Assembly: GCA_964574775.1 (NCBI GenBank)
Contig: CAZNOS010000010.1
Location: 1-21,798 of the forward strand
Source: CABMGO01 sp964574775
GTDB lineage: Archaea; Nanobdellota; Nanobdellia; Pacearchaeales; GW2011-AR1
Direction of reading: 5' to 3'
DNA length: 21,798 nt
This document shows positions 8,577 through 14,638 of this stretch, in pieces; the stretch's first letter is position 1; each line of letters starts with the position of its first letter. The notes below the pieces were generated by a model that searched no databases, was not told the origin of the DNA, and was given only the letters and a program-made list of their open reading frames with translations. Both the position numbers and the translations under genes were made by a program.

Positions 8577-8749
8577 TATTTTAAAATCCCTATTTGCTTA
8601 AGCAAATTCATTCTTTTTTCATGCTCTTCAGGAGTTATAATTTCCTTCGGCTTATTTGAGTCTCTTTCTCGCAGCTCTGCCTCAATTTTACTCTGTCTAT
8701 TATCTATTTCTATTCTGCCTGCTCTTCTCCGAAGTGGTGCTACCGCCAT
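8576..8749 (-). CDS. Small basic protein (57 aa) leading the restriction operon
   Basis: An unrecognised 57-aa protein starting MAVAPLRRRAGRIEIDNR and ending LKQIGILK. It is highly charged and probably helical, with an Arg-rich start and a mixed Glu/Arg/Lys middle. Its TAA overlaps the ATG of mod (TAATG), so the two are probably translationally coupled. An in-frame stop lies just upstream, making this the first possible ATG; AAGG about 8 nt before it is a weak ribosome binding site. It is the first gene of the operon, next to the divergent winged-helix gene, a place where restriction controllers or DNA-binding accessory proteins often sit (inference). No helix-turn-helix is evident. Confidence 0.65.
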   Translation of the reverse strand: MAVAPLRRRAGRIEIDNRQSKIEAELRERDSNKPKEIITPEEHEKRMNLLKQIGILK

Positions 8750-8790
8750 ATTTTATACCTTGTGAGTTCTCTTCGCATTTTCAACACCCT

Positions 8791-8818
8791 ACTAATATAT
8801 GAACCAGTATTATATAAA
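8791..8818. promoter_or_regulatory. Divergent promoter region of restriction operon and regulator
   Basis: TATATAAA on the plus strand (8811-8818) is centred about 25 nt before the ATG of the winged-helix gene, which implies a leaderless transcript. On the minus strand, the A/T-rich CATATATTAG (about 8801-8792) could be box A for the restriction operon, giving a leader of about 20 nt before the 57-aa gene. The minus-strand assignment is the weaker of the two. Confidence 0.5.
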
Positions 8819-8823
8819 GATTG

Positions 8824-8837
8824 CTACACACTTGTAG
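8824..8837. promoter_or_regulatory. Palindromic operator candidate before the winged-helix gene
   Basis: CTACA-CACT-TGTAG is a perfect 5-bp inverted repeat with a 4-nt centre, lying between the TATA box and the ATG of the winged-helix gene. Protein bound here would block RNA polymerase. Autoregulation by the adjacent regulator is the simplest reading, but it is inference, and a 5-bp palindrome can occur by chance. Confidence 0.4.
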
Positions 8838-8838
8838 T

Positions 8839-9102
8839 ATGTCAAGAAAAGCAAGGCAAAATGTCCGAGTTGGTATTCTTAAAAGATTAAAGGAAAGTAG
8901 TAGAAAGCTAACCTATACGGAGCTTCAACAAAAGCTAAGCACTAATTATGATTCAGTCAAAGAAAATTGTGATGAGCTTGAAAATTACGGGCTTATAAAG
9001 GTAGAACGAAAGAAAGAACACCCAAGAAACAATCATGATTATTTTGAGGTCAGTTTAACAGAAGCTGGGCAAAAAACTAAAACCGAAGAGAAAAAATTTT
9101 AA
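8839..9102 (+). CDS. Winged-helix DNA-binding protein, probable regulator
   Basis: An 87-aa protein starting MSRKARQNVRVGIL. Its layout matches small archaeal winged-helix regulators: helix 1 (RVGILKRLKES), the turn and recognition helix (LTYTELQQKLSTNYDSVKENCDELENYGLI), and the beta wing (IKVERKKEHPRNNHDYFEVSLTEAGQK). A TTG six codons upstream (8821) is open in frame, but the TATA box at 8811-8818 puts the transcript start at about 8839-8840, so I chose the ATG. It is transcribed away from the Type III restriction operon and probably controls it, its own gene, or both. The regulatory link is inference from position. Confidence 0.75.
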   Translation: MSRKARQNVRVGILKRLKESSRKLTYTELQQKLSTNYDSVKENCDELENYGLIKVERKKEHPRNNHDYFEVSLTEAGQKTKTEEKKF

Positions 9103-9132
9103 GCAATTTAACTGATTAGAAACTTTTAAAAA

Positions 9133-9215
9133 GACTTACTTACTTAGTTAGCTATCTGGGTAAGTCCTAGGGAGGTTTGTGTACCGGAATGGTGCACCTT
9201 GTCTTAATCTCTAGG
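9133..9215. ncRNA. Structured element or small RNA candidate between convergent genes
   Basis: Three helices can be drawn. GACTTAC (9133-9139) pairs with GTAAGTC (9160-9166). CTAGGGA (9167-9173) pairs with TCTCTAG (9208-9214), including one G-U. Inside that, GTGTACC (9179-9185) pairs with GGTGCAC (9191-9197) around a GGAAT loop, also with one G-U. A TATA-like CTTTTAAAAAG (9123-9133) lies upstream on the plus strand, although its spacing would start RNA inside the first hairpin. The region is more GC-rich than its surroundings and overlaps the stop codon of the DUF3800 gene. It could be a plus-strand small RNA, a two-way terminator for the convergent genes, or a remnant. It is not a tRNA and has no C/D-box signature. 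Confidence 0.35.
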
Positions 9216-9849
9216 GTCCGGATAACTTCTCGAAAACCTCTTTCTTTATCACTATTTTATCTTTAACTAAATCCATATATTTAGAATCTTTGTATTCATA
9301 ATTCCTAAATATTGCCCAAGAAACGAAATCGAGAACCTGCAAGCATCCTTCTTTTTGTGAGTTTTCATGCTTTATTATTAAATTGCAGTTACTATTTTTT
9401 TGATTTAGATTGTTTCTTATATAATTATCAAAATCTTCTCTTAAAGAACGATTTGTTTTAGATTTGTCTACTATTAAACTAACATGGCTATTATCCAAAG
9501 AGCACTCATTTAAAATCAAGTTAGAGATGTAGTTATACAATTTATCCTTTTTATTTTTGAGATATTCATAAACTTTTGATTTTTCCAATATTATAACAAA
9601 TATCTCGGAGTTGGTTCTATTAAGTCGAGTCAAAACATCATTTCTTATTTTATCTGTACTATTATTTCCCTTTAGCTCCGGATATTTTTTCATCTTCTTC
9701 TTGAATATTTTTTCTCTAACCTTCTTCATTATTCGTCTTAACTCATAAATTTCACCTTCATCGCAAGACAAAAGTGTAATCACAAAATACTTACTAGATC
9801 GCTCTTTAAATCCAAGTTCACCGCTCTCATCTAAGAAGATATATTTCAC
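9211..9849 (-). CDS. DUF3800 protein (RNase H-like fold), possible nuclease
   Basis: A 212-aa DUF3800 family protein. It opens with the family signature MKYIFLDESGELG (D7, E8), has a central LIVDKSKT (D128), and ends with the H-E-N-S stretch and LQVLDFVSWAIFR (H161 to D174). The scattered acidic residues match an RNase H-like metal site, so nuclease activity is plausible but not shown for the family in general. Members are common near mobile and defence genes. It has its own TATA box, TTTATAAA (about 9879-9872), centred 26 nt before the ATG, so it is transcribed separately from the gene upstream and is probably leaderless. It converges on the winged-helix gene. Confidence 0.8.
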   Translation of the reverse strand: MKYIFLDESGELGFKERSSKYFVITLLSCDEGEIYELRRIMKKVREKIFKKKMKKYPELKGNNSTDKIRNDVLTRLNRTNSEIFVIILEKSKVYEYLKNKKDKLYNYISNLILNECSLDNSHVSLIVDKSKTNRSLREDFDNYIRNNLNQKNSNCNLIIKHENSQKEGCLQVLDFVSWAIFRNYEYKDSKYMDLVKDKIVIKKEVFEKLSGP

Positions 9850-9891
9850 AATATGAATTATAAAAATGATATTTATAAATCCTAATAAATC

Positions 9892-10632
9892 TTACCTAAA
9901 TCTCTCCATACAATAATCAACCAATTCTTCGTCTACTATTTGTCTAGATTCCGTATCTGTTCGTATCATAAAAATTTTTCTACCTTCAAGATTTAAAAAA
10001 ATTCTAACATCAGATTTATTTATTTTTACCAAGCAAACAATTTTATTTTCAAATTCTTCAAAATATATTGATATAAATCTACTCAAGGAATTGTAAACTT
10101 TCGGTGGAAAGTATGATCTTATTATTTCGTCTATAATCATTCTTTTATAGCCATCAAGAGACGTATCTTTTTCTAATTGCTTCAATCGTGCCAAGTCGTT
10201 CTCTATTCCAACAACTTCATATTTAGAATCAGATTTTTTTTCTTTTATGCCTATCGCAAGTGTTCCGCCGTCTGAATTCATGAAAGCGGCAATTGATTTC
10301 GCAATAATTACTTTTGATGTCTTTTGTTTATAGGAATGTAAATCATTCGATTTGCTTTCATTTATTTCCTGGGATTTATACAAAACACTCCAAAGAGCAT
10401 CAGCCTTAAATTCAATTTTATAACTTTCGCCCTTCTTTATTAGTATCTCTATCTCCGTCTTAACCTTTCCATCTATAATCTTAACAATTCGTCCTATCTC
10501 TCCAGTCTTCAGAACGACCATCAATTTTCTCCCATCCTTCTTGATACCAATTTCTTCAACCGTTCCAGAAACATTTTTCCCCTCTCTCGTTAAAATTTCA
10601 ACTTTTGTTCCTTTTTTGACCTCTTCTTCCAT
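9892..10632 (-). CDS. AlbA_2 (Schlafen AlbA-type) protein with DUF2196-like N-terminus
   Basis: A 246-aa two-domain protein. Residues about 7-52 (KGTKVEILTREGKNVSGTV, then LKTGEIGRIVKI) resemble the small beta-rich DUF2196/YwbE repeat. Residues about 66-235 form an AlbA_2/Schlafen AlbA domain: GESYKIEFKADALW (68-81), then KSIAAFMNSDGGTLAIGIKE (112-131) with the hallmark G122-G123, then GIEND, the I-I-R-S-Y-F-P-P region, and a final VKINKS/FMIRTDTESRQ strand pair. Such domains are found in nucleic-acid-binding or putative nuclease proteins; here no ATPase or helix-turn-helix domain follows. A TATA-like TTTTATAG (10653-10660) is centred about 25 nt before the ATG. It lies 42 nt upstream of the DUF3800 gene. 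A defence role is suggested only by neighbourhood. Confidence 0.75.
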   Translation of the reverse strand: MEEEVKKGTKVEILTREGKNVSGTVEEIGIKKDGRKLMVVLKTGEIGRIVKIIDGKVKTEIEILIKKGESYKIEFKADALWSVLYKSQEINESKSNDLHSYKQKTSKVIIAKSIAAFMNSDGGTLAIGIKEKKSDSKYEVVGIENDLARLKQLEKDTSLDGYKRMIIDEIIRSYFPPKVYNSLSRFISIYFEEFENKIVCLVKINKSDVRIFLNLEGRKIFMIRTDTESRQIVDEELVDYCMERFR

Positions 10633-10741
10633 GCTATACTAAGAAATGAATTCTATAAAAACATATATGACTATTATCGGGTGAAAATTAATCACCTTTT
10701 TAACATCCCTAAAAATTAAGAGATAATAAATAATAAATTAT

Positions 10742-10756
10742 TAGACACGAAGTCTA
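10742..10756 (-). terminator. Hairpin plus T-rich tail after the rpoK/zinc-protein operon
   Basis: Immediately after the stop codon of the zinc/RGG protein, the minus strand reads TAGAC-TTCGT-GTCTA, a 5-bp hairpin, followed by a stretch rich in T and A down to about 10705 that includes a run of five Ts. This suits transcription termination of the long exosome operon. Archaeal termination relies mainly on T-tracts, so the hairpin may be incidental. Confidence 0.45.
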
Positions 10757-10757
10757 T

Positions 10758-11090
10758 TTACTCGCCATCAGATTGAGATGATTCAAAATCATCTTTACCC
10801 TCACTTGCTTCTTGAGCTTGTTTTGGTTGTTCTTCTCGTCTTGGCCTAAATCCTGAACCGCCGTTTTCAGCATCTTTTCTTTTGAAAAAACACTGCTTGC
10901 AGAAAACTGGTTTGCCTTCTGTTGGCTTGAATGGTACTTCACATTCTTGCTTACAATCGGAGCAAACTGCCTTATGCATTTCTCTAGGTCCATCATTAAA
11001 GCTTCTTTTTCTGAATCCGCCGCCTCTGCCGCCACCGAATCCGCCTCGATCGCCGCCTCCAAAGCCACGTCCTCTGTTAAAACCTTCCAT
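10758..11090 (-). CDS. RGG-rich CxxC-x17-CxxC zinc-ribbon protein
   Basis: A 110-aa protein in three parts. The Gly/Arg-rich head (1-30) has RGG-type repeats, as in RNA-binding proteins. The compact zinc-binding core has C43-x2-C46-x17-C64-x2-C67, exactly the CxxC-x17-CxxC domain spacing. The tail is a polar Glu/Gln/Ser-rich segment. It probably binds nucleic acid, perhaps RNA, since it follows exosome and RNA polymerase genes (inference). The start at 11090 is well supported by a strong GGGAGG (11098-11103) seven nucleotides upstream. The other frame over this region is open but simply mirrors the repetitive Gly/Arg codons. Confidence 0.8.
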   Translation of the reverse strand: MEGFNRGRGFGGGDRGGFGGGRGGGFRKRSFNDGPREMHKAVCSDCKQECEVPFKPTEGKPVFCKQCFFKRKDAENGGSGFRPRREEQPKQAQEASEGKDDFESSQSDGE

Positions 11091-11097
11091 TAGAAAT

Positions 11098-11103
11098 CCT
11101 CCC
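11098..11103 (-). promoter_or_regulatory. Strong Shine-Dalgarno before the zinc/RGG gene
   Basis: GGGAGG lies seven nucleotides before the ATG at 11090 and fixes that start. It contrasts with the leaderless first genes of this window and fits translation from an internal operon position, about 48 nt after rpoK. Confidence 0.7.
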
Positions 11104-11138
11104 TTGTCGTAATTTGATTAGAAATTTTTTGTGCATAA

Positions 11139-11591
11139 TTATTCTTCAGATCCGCCTTCGTCAGAGCCACCGAGGTCTTCTACGCCAGATTCTCCTTCTA
11201 CTTCTTCCTCAACCTCTTCATCAGATTTCAGGTCTGCAGTTTCCTGAGCCTTCTCTTCCTGTACAACTCCAGCGGTTTCAGCTTGCTCTTCTTTGTCTTC
11301 TGCTCCTTCTTCTGATTCTTCCTTTTTCTCTTCCTTTTCTAATTCCTCAACCTTTAATTCTTTTAATTTCTCGTCTCTCTTAATCGGTAAAGGTCTATTG
11401 ATTGTTATCGGTAAAACGCCAGAATCTAATTCTTTCATTGCAATTTTCAAAGGATCATAACTTAAATTTTCTAAATCTTCGCCTTCCATTTTCATCAAAA
11501 GTGGAGCATCCATAGAAATTTGCAAAGCTCTAGCTCCTAAAATTCTTGCTCTTTCATATTTAGAAAATTCTTGTTTTGCTTTTTCTGCCAT
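11139..11591 (-). CDS. rpoK: RNA polymerase subunit K (Rpb6/omega) with long acidic tail
   Basis: A 150-aa protein whose first about 75 residues are RpoK, the archaeal equivalent of Rpb6/omega that stabilises the polymerase. The FSKYERARILGARALQIS helix (9-26) and the PLKIAMKELDSGVLPI stretch with the NRPLP end are diagnostic. The remaining 75 or so residues are a low-complexity Glu/Asp/Lys/Gly tail absent from typical archaeal RpoK of 60-90 aa. It starts one nucleotide after the stop of rrp42. The tail may be disordered and contact basic partners, like the acidic N-terminus of eukaryotic Rpb6 but at the other end (inference). Confidence 0.93.
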   Translation of the reverse strand: MAEKAKQEFSKYERARILGARALQISMDAPLLMKMEGEDLENLSYDPLKIAMKELDSGVLPITINRPLPIKRDEKLKELKVEELEKEEKKEESEEGAEDKEEQAETAGVVQEEKAQETADLKSDEEVEEEVEGESGVEDLGGSDEGGSEE

Positions 11592-11592
11592 T

Positions 11593-12405
11593 TTACTTCC
11601 AAACCATATCGGTTACTTTTTTGTGTAATCCTTTAAAACTATCTTCAACTAACTTTAAAATCTTTTCCATATCATCTTCCGAGATTCCGCCTTCCTTTCC
11701 CTTCTGCATTGCAGTAATTCTAACTTCGCCATCATTGTCTGCTAAAGCCATACCTAGTCTATAGTCAGAAATTTCTTCTTCTTCAAGAGACGGATCAAGA
11801 ACAAAGGCGTCACCAACCTTATGAACCGTCAAATTGAAAGACATTTTCTCTTTGCTTAATGGTAAAGATGTTTCACTTAATTCGTGTTCTACTTTTCCTT
11901 CTTTCTCATTGTAAACTGGAAATTTTGCATGAGACAAAGCTATTAGTCCAGCTAAAGCAGCAACGTCAAATAAATTTCCGTCGTTATTTATAGCATAAAT
12001 ATCCAAAGATATTTGCCAAACTTTCTCGCCAGATTTAATACATAACTTTTCCCAATCAATTATTCCGGATTCTCTAATTCCTCTATCAATAACTCTTGCC
12101 ATCTCAACAGCCTCAATTTTTGGAGCTCCCAAATCAAAATCGTTATCAGCCATAGCACCAAGTTCCAAAGTTACGGATAAAGTTCCTTCGTTTGGTCCGT
12201 CAGGATATGGTTCGATTGTAGACATTTTAACTCCAGCATAAACTTCTGTTTTTCCAAGTTTTACAGAACAGGATCCTTCAGCATTTTCGCTAATTCCAAG
12301 TTGAACTTCAAAGTCTCTAAACTCATCTAACTTTCTACCATCAAATCTTTTTCCTTGTTTGATATATTCAACTATTCTTCTTTTTTGTAATGCTGGTACG
12401 CTCAT
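11593..12405 (-). CDS. rrp42: Exosome complex component Rrp42
   Basis: A 270-aa RNase PH-fold subunit that pairs with Rrp41 to make the hexameric ring of the archaeal exosome, which degrades and tails RNA 3'-5'. Rrp42 is structurally needed but not catalytic. Visible family features are GKRFDGRKLDEFR (18-30), KLGKTEVYAGVK, GALSV-like EGTLSVTLELG, DRGIRESGIIDWEKLCI, and the D-x-Y-x-x-N-D-G-N-L-F-D stretch leading to the second domain. Length is typical. Its start overlaps the end of rrp41 by 4 nt (ATGA-type junction), so the two partners are coupled at the expected 1:1 ratio. Confidence 0.96.
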   Translation of the reverse strand: MSVPALQKRRIVEYIKQGKRFDGRKLDEFRDFEVQLGISENAEGSCSVKLGKTEVYAGVKMSTIEPYPDGPNEGTLSVTLELGAMADNDFDLGAPKIEAVEMARVIDRGIRESGIIDWEKLCIKSGEKVWQISLDIYAINNDGNLFDVAALAGLIALSHAKFPVYNEKEGKVEHELSETSLPLSKEKMSFNLTVHKVGDAFVLDPSLEEEEISDYRLGMALADNDGEVRITAMQKGKEGGISEDDMEKILKLVEDSFKGLHKKVTDMVWK

Positions 12406-13127
12406 CCTTTAATCTCCTTGCCCGGTTCTTTTAAGGCTTTCATTTGAATTTCATTTATTTTTTCACAAGCTTTTTTAGCCATTACAATAGACTCCTTCAA
12501 CTCCGGTATAGAAATCTTTCCATCTAATTGTAGTAATGCGATTTTTTTAGTTCTAGAAGTTAAACAAATTGGGATATCAGTCGGACCTTCGCCTTCTTCG
12601 AAATCTTCTTCTTCTTTATCAACATCAACAACTAAAGTTTTGTCCATTTTACCAACAGCAATAGCGGAAACCATCTCTTTCATTGGAACTCCAGCCTGAG
12701 CCAAAGCCATAGCAGCAGCATTCAATCCAGCTACTCTTGTTCCAGCATCTGCCTGTGGAATTTGTACAATAACATCAACTACAGAATTGGGGAAAGCGTC
12801 CAAATCAACAACTTCATTCAGTGCCCATTCGCTAACCTTTCCAATTTCTTGCCCTCTTCTCGAGCTTCCAGGTTTGATTCTATCCCATACAGAGAAAGAC
12901 ATCATTTGATAAGTAACTCTTAAAATTCCTTTTTCCGGGTTTTCCATGTGTTTAGGATGTAAAATTCTCGGTCCTCTTACAACAGCAAGAGCCCTTGTTT
13001 TTCCAGATTGATACATTGCGGAACCATCAGCAGAGGGAACAACTCCAACTTTTGCAGTGATAGGTCTAAGTTCATCGAACTTTCTTCCATCGAATCTTTT
13101 CTTGTAAGCGCTTTCTGTCTTTGCCAT
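12402..13127 (-). CDS. rrp41: Exosome catalytic subunit Rrp41
   Basis: The catalytic RNase PH-type subunit of the exosome, 241 aa from the chosen start MAKTESAY. Family motifs include YKKRFDGRKFDELRPI, the phosphate/RNA-binding GSSRRGQE, PQADAGTR and the acidic catalytic region VVDVDKEEEDFEEGEG, where the metal-binding aspartates lie. That acidic loop is a little longer than usual (an added E-G-E-G). A start three codons earlier (13136, MHK) would overlap the rrp4 end by 8 nt. The inner ATG follows the rrp4 stop as TAAAATG, the same junction seen at rrp42/rpoK, so I prefer it. It sits between its ring cap Rrp4 and partner Rrp42 in one operon. Confidence 0.96.
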   Translation of the reverse strand: MAKTESAYKKRFDGRKFDELRPITAKVGVVPSADGSAMYQSGKTRALAVVRGPRILHPKHMENPEKGILRVTYQMMSFSVWDRIKPGSSRRGQEIGKVSEWALNEVVDLDAFPNSVVDVIVQIPQADAGTRVAGLNAAAMALAQAGVPMKEMVSAIAVGKMDKTLVVDVDKEEEDFEEGEGPTDIPICLTSRTKKIALLQLDGKISIPELKESIVMAKKACEKINEIQMKALKEPGKEIKG

Positions 13128-13128
13128 T

Positions 13129-13875
13129 TTATGCATCCACCTCTCCCGTTGTCTCTTCTCTAGGTTCTTCCTCTTGTGCTTGAGGCTGAATATCTCTTGA
13201 TTTTATTTTTTTGCCAAATTCTTTCTCTATGAAATTTTCAACTTTTTCAGTTAATCCAGCAACAAATGAATTTTCACATATGAATTCAATTATTTTCTTT
13301 GCAGCTAATTCGTCCTCAATCTTTTGAGATTCTACCCAAATAACTCCATTTTGACCAACTGTAATATCACAACCAGTTGCTTCCTTTATTAAATTAACCA
13401 TACTTCCCTCTTTACCAATTACTCTCGGTACTTTGTTTGCATTAACCTGTATAAGTTGTCCACCCTCAACTTTTCCAAATCCTCTTAATTTTATAGATAA
13501 ATCAATATTATTTCCATCTGTTGAGAAAACTTTAGCACAAACAACGTCGCCAAAATCTAAAAAATCTCTTAATTCGCCCTTTCCAATATATCTTGGAACT
13601 TCAGCGACATTCAAAAATCCATTCATATGAGAACCAAAATCAACTAACCAACCCTTGAAAGTTACTCCAACAATACTACCAATTATAACGTTTCCTCTTC
13701 GTGGAGCATAAACACCAGATAAAGGTATAACTCTAACAAGTCTATCGGTTAAATCAGCCAAGCCATATCTACCAGCAACAATATCTTTCTCTTCTCTTCG
13801 TGTTCCATCGCCCGGCAAGAATTCATCACCCTGAATAATCGTTTCGCCAGGAACAACAATCTTTCTTTCTTCCAT
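13129..13875 (-). CDS. rrp4: Exosome RNA-binding cap protein Rrp4
   Basis: A 248-aa Rrp4, one of the caps on the Rrp41-Rrp42 ring that binds and feeds RNA substrates. It has the N-terminal domain (1-55, VVPGETI, then GTRREEKDIVAGRYGL), an S1 domain (about 60-130, GNVIIGSIVGVTFKGWLVDFG) and a KH domain (about 143-200) with the IPRVIGKKGSM-like VPRVIGKEGSM. A Glu/Gln-rich tail follows. It is the first gene of the exosome operon. A TATA box, CTTTATAAACC (13911-13901), precedes the start and sits directly after the stop of the 213-aa gene upstream, so the operon has its own promoter. Confidence 0.96.
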   Translation of the reverse strand: MEERKIVVPGETIIQGDEFLPGDGTRREEKDIVAGRYGLADLTDRLVRVIPLSGVYAPRRGNVIIGSIVGVTFKGWLVDFGSHMNGFLNVAEVPRYIGKGELRDFLDFGDVVCAKVFSTDGNNIDLSIKLRGFGKVEGGQLIQVNANKVPRVIGKEGSMVNLIKEATGCDITVGQNGVIWVESQKIEDELAAKKIIEFICENSFVAGLTEKVENFIEKEFGKKIKSRDIQPQAQEEEPREETTGEVDA

Positions 13876-13900
13876 TGTGTTCAGTCATTTCTACAAAACT

Positions 13901-13912
13901 TGGTTTATAAAG
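13901..13912 (-). promoter_or_regulatory. Promoter of the exosome/rpoK operon
   Basis: The minus strand reads ACCTTTATAAACCA. The TATA core is centred about 32 nt before the rrp4 ATG, giving a leader of a few nucleotides. The rpoE promoter (18642-18653) reads ACCTTTAAAAACCA, so the two information-processing operons share a near-identical BRE/TATA stretch. Confidence 0.6.
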
Positions 13913-13913
13913 G

Positions 13914-14555
13914 TTATGGTAAGAAACAGTTAGTAAACTGCTTTTCCAATATGGACCGAACATATCTTTCGTTATTTTTTGCGAATGCTTGCAGTGCCTC
14001 AGCCTCACTCATTATGGCATTTATTAATCCTAAATAATTTTTTGCTGGTTTTTTATGATGAGCAGATATTCCGTTTAGTATAACATGACCTAAATAGAAT
14101 GAAACTTCTTTCGGTAAACTTTCTGCAAAAAGTTCATTTTGGTTTTCGGGTTGAAGTGGTTCAAAACTTTGATATGGAGTCATTCTTTTACCACCAGGAT
14201 CTCCAGCCCCTTCCTCTATCAGTGGATCCGACTCGGTGATATTCTCTCTAAGTCTCTGTAATTCCGCCTCTTCTCTTCCTGGGGCATAAGTTACAGATAA
14301 CCAAGGATTTCCCTTTATTGGAAGCCAAAAATGTGTCGCCGAATCTCCTTCTTCTTTTCGAATGTACCACTCGTAAAGATGATTAAAAAACGTGTAAAAA
14401 GAACGAGACTGTAAATCGAAAGTAGCTAGTCCTCTTGCGGTTGAACCATCCGCATCTTTTTCTCTTGAAAGTACATCTGCGACAGCCCTGTGAATTATTC
14501 CTCTTCGCGAATTAAGTTGACAAAATTCTCTTGCTACTTCGACTCGATCTTCCAT
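13914..14555 (-). CDS. Unrecognised soluble protein, 213 aa
   Basis: I do not recognise this family. The protein is soluble, without signal peptide or membrane segment. It has aromatic-rich helices (SRSFYTFFNHLYEWYIRKEEG, about 50-70), a Pro/Glu-rich middle (about 115-140), and a C-terminal helical part with ISAHHKKPAKNYLGLINAIMSEAEALQAF. No catalytic motif is evident. In many archaea, genes just before rrp4 encode SBDS or proteasome alpha; this is neither. On the minus strand, TATA-like TATATAAATCC (14593-14583) and CTTAAAAG (14584-14577) both sit at workable distances from the ATG. Its stop abuts the rrp4 promoter. Confidence 0.7.
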   Translation of the reverse strand: MEDRVEVAREFCQLNSRRGIIHRAVADVLSREKDADGSTARGLATFDLQSRSFYTFFNHLYEWYIRKEEGDSATHFWLPIKGNPWLSVTYAPGREEAELQRLRENITESDPLIEEGAGDPGGKRMTPYQSFEPLQPENQNELFAESLPKEVSFYLGHVILNGISAHHKKPAKNYLGLINAIMSEAEALQAFAKNNERYVRSILEKQFTNCFLP

Positions 14556-14609
14556 GAATAATTTATTAAAAATACCCTTTTAAGGATTTATATACCAGTA
14601 TCCCAAATC

Positions 14610-14617
14610 TTTATAAA
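14610..14617 (+). promoter_or_regulatory. TATA box for the coiled-coil/DUF357 operon
   Basis: TTTATAAA is centred about 26 nt before the ATG at 14639, so the transcript should start at the ATG (leaderless). Confidence 0.6.
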
Positions 14618-14638
14618 CATAAGAGCACTAATTCAATA

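Noticed and set aside
8821..8838. TTG start six codons upstream for the winged-helix protein
   Set aside because: The TATA box at 8811-8818 would leave no room for transcription to start before it, and the palindrome lies in these codons. The ATG at 8839 fits.
9133..9219. Possible tRNA or C/D-box RNA between 9133 and 9219
   Set aside because: No T-loop GTTCRA, no acceptor stem and no box C/D pair were found. It is kept only as a structured element of unknown type.
9189..9266. 24-codon frame after the GGGAGG at 9170-9175
   Set aside because: The spacing to the ATG (13 nt) is too long, the frame runs antisense into the DUF3800 gene, and the region is better explained by pairing.
10679..10700. 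GGTGA/TCACC hairpin followed by Ts as a plus-strand terminator
   Set aside because: No plus-strand gene ends nearby. It is only 5 bp in AT-rich DNA between two minus-strand genes and is probably chance.
10754..11068. Alternative 104-residue frame over the zinc/RGG gene, rich in Ala and Glu
   Set aside because: It is the shifted reading of repetitive Gly/Arg codons. The other frame has the CxxC-x17-CxxC domain and a strong Shine-Dalgarno.
13128..13136. Earlier start of rrp41 at 13136 (MHK)
   Set aside because: It overlaps the rrp4 end, whereas the ATG at 13127 gives the TAAAATG junction also used at rrp42/rpoK. Not fully excluded.
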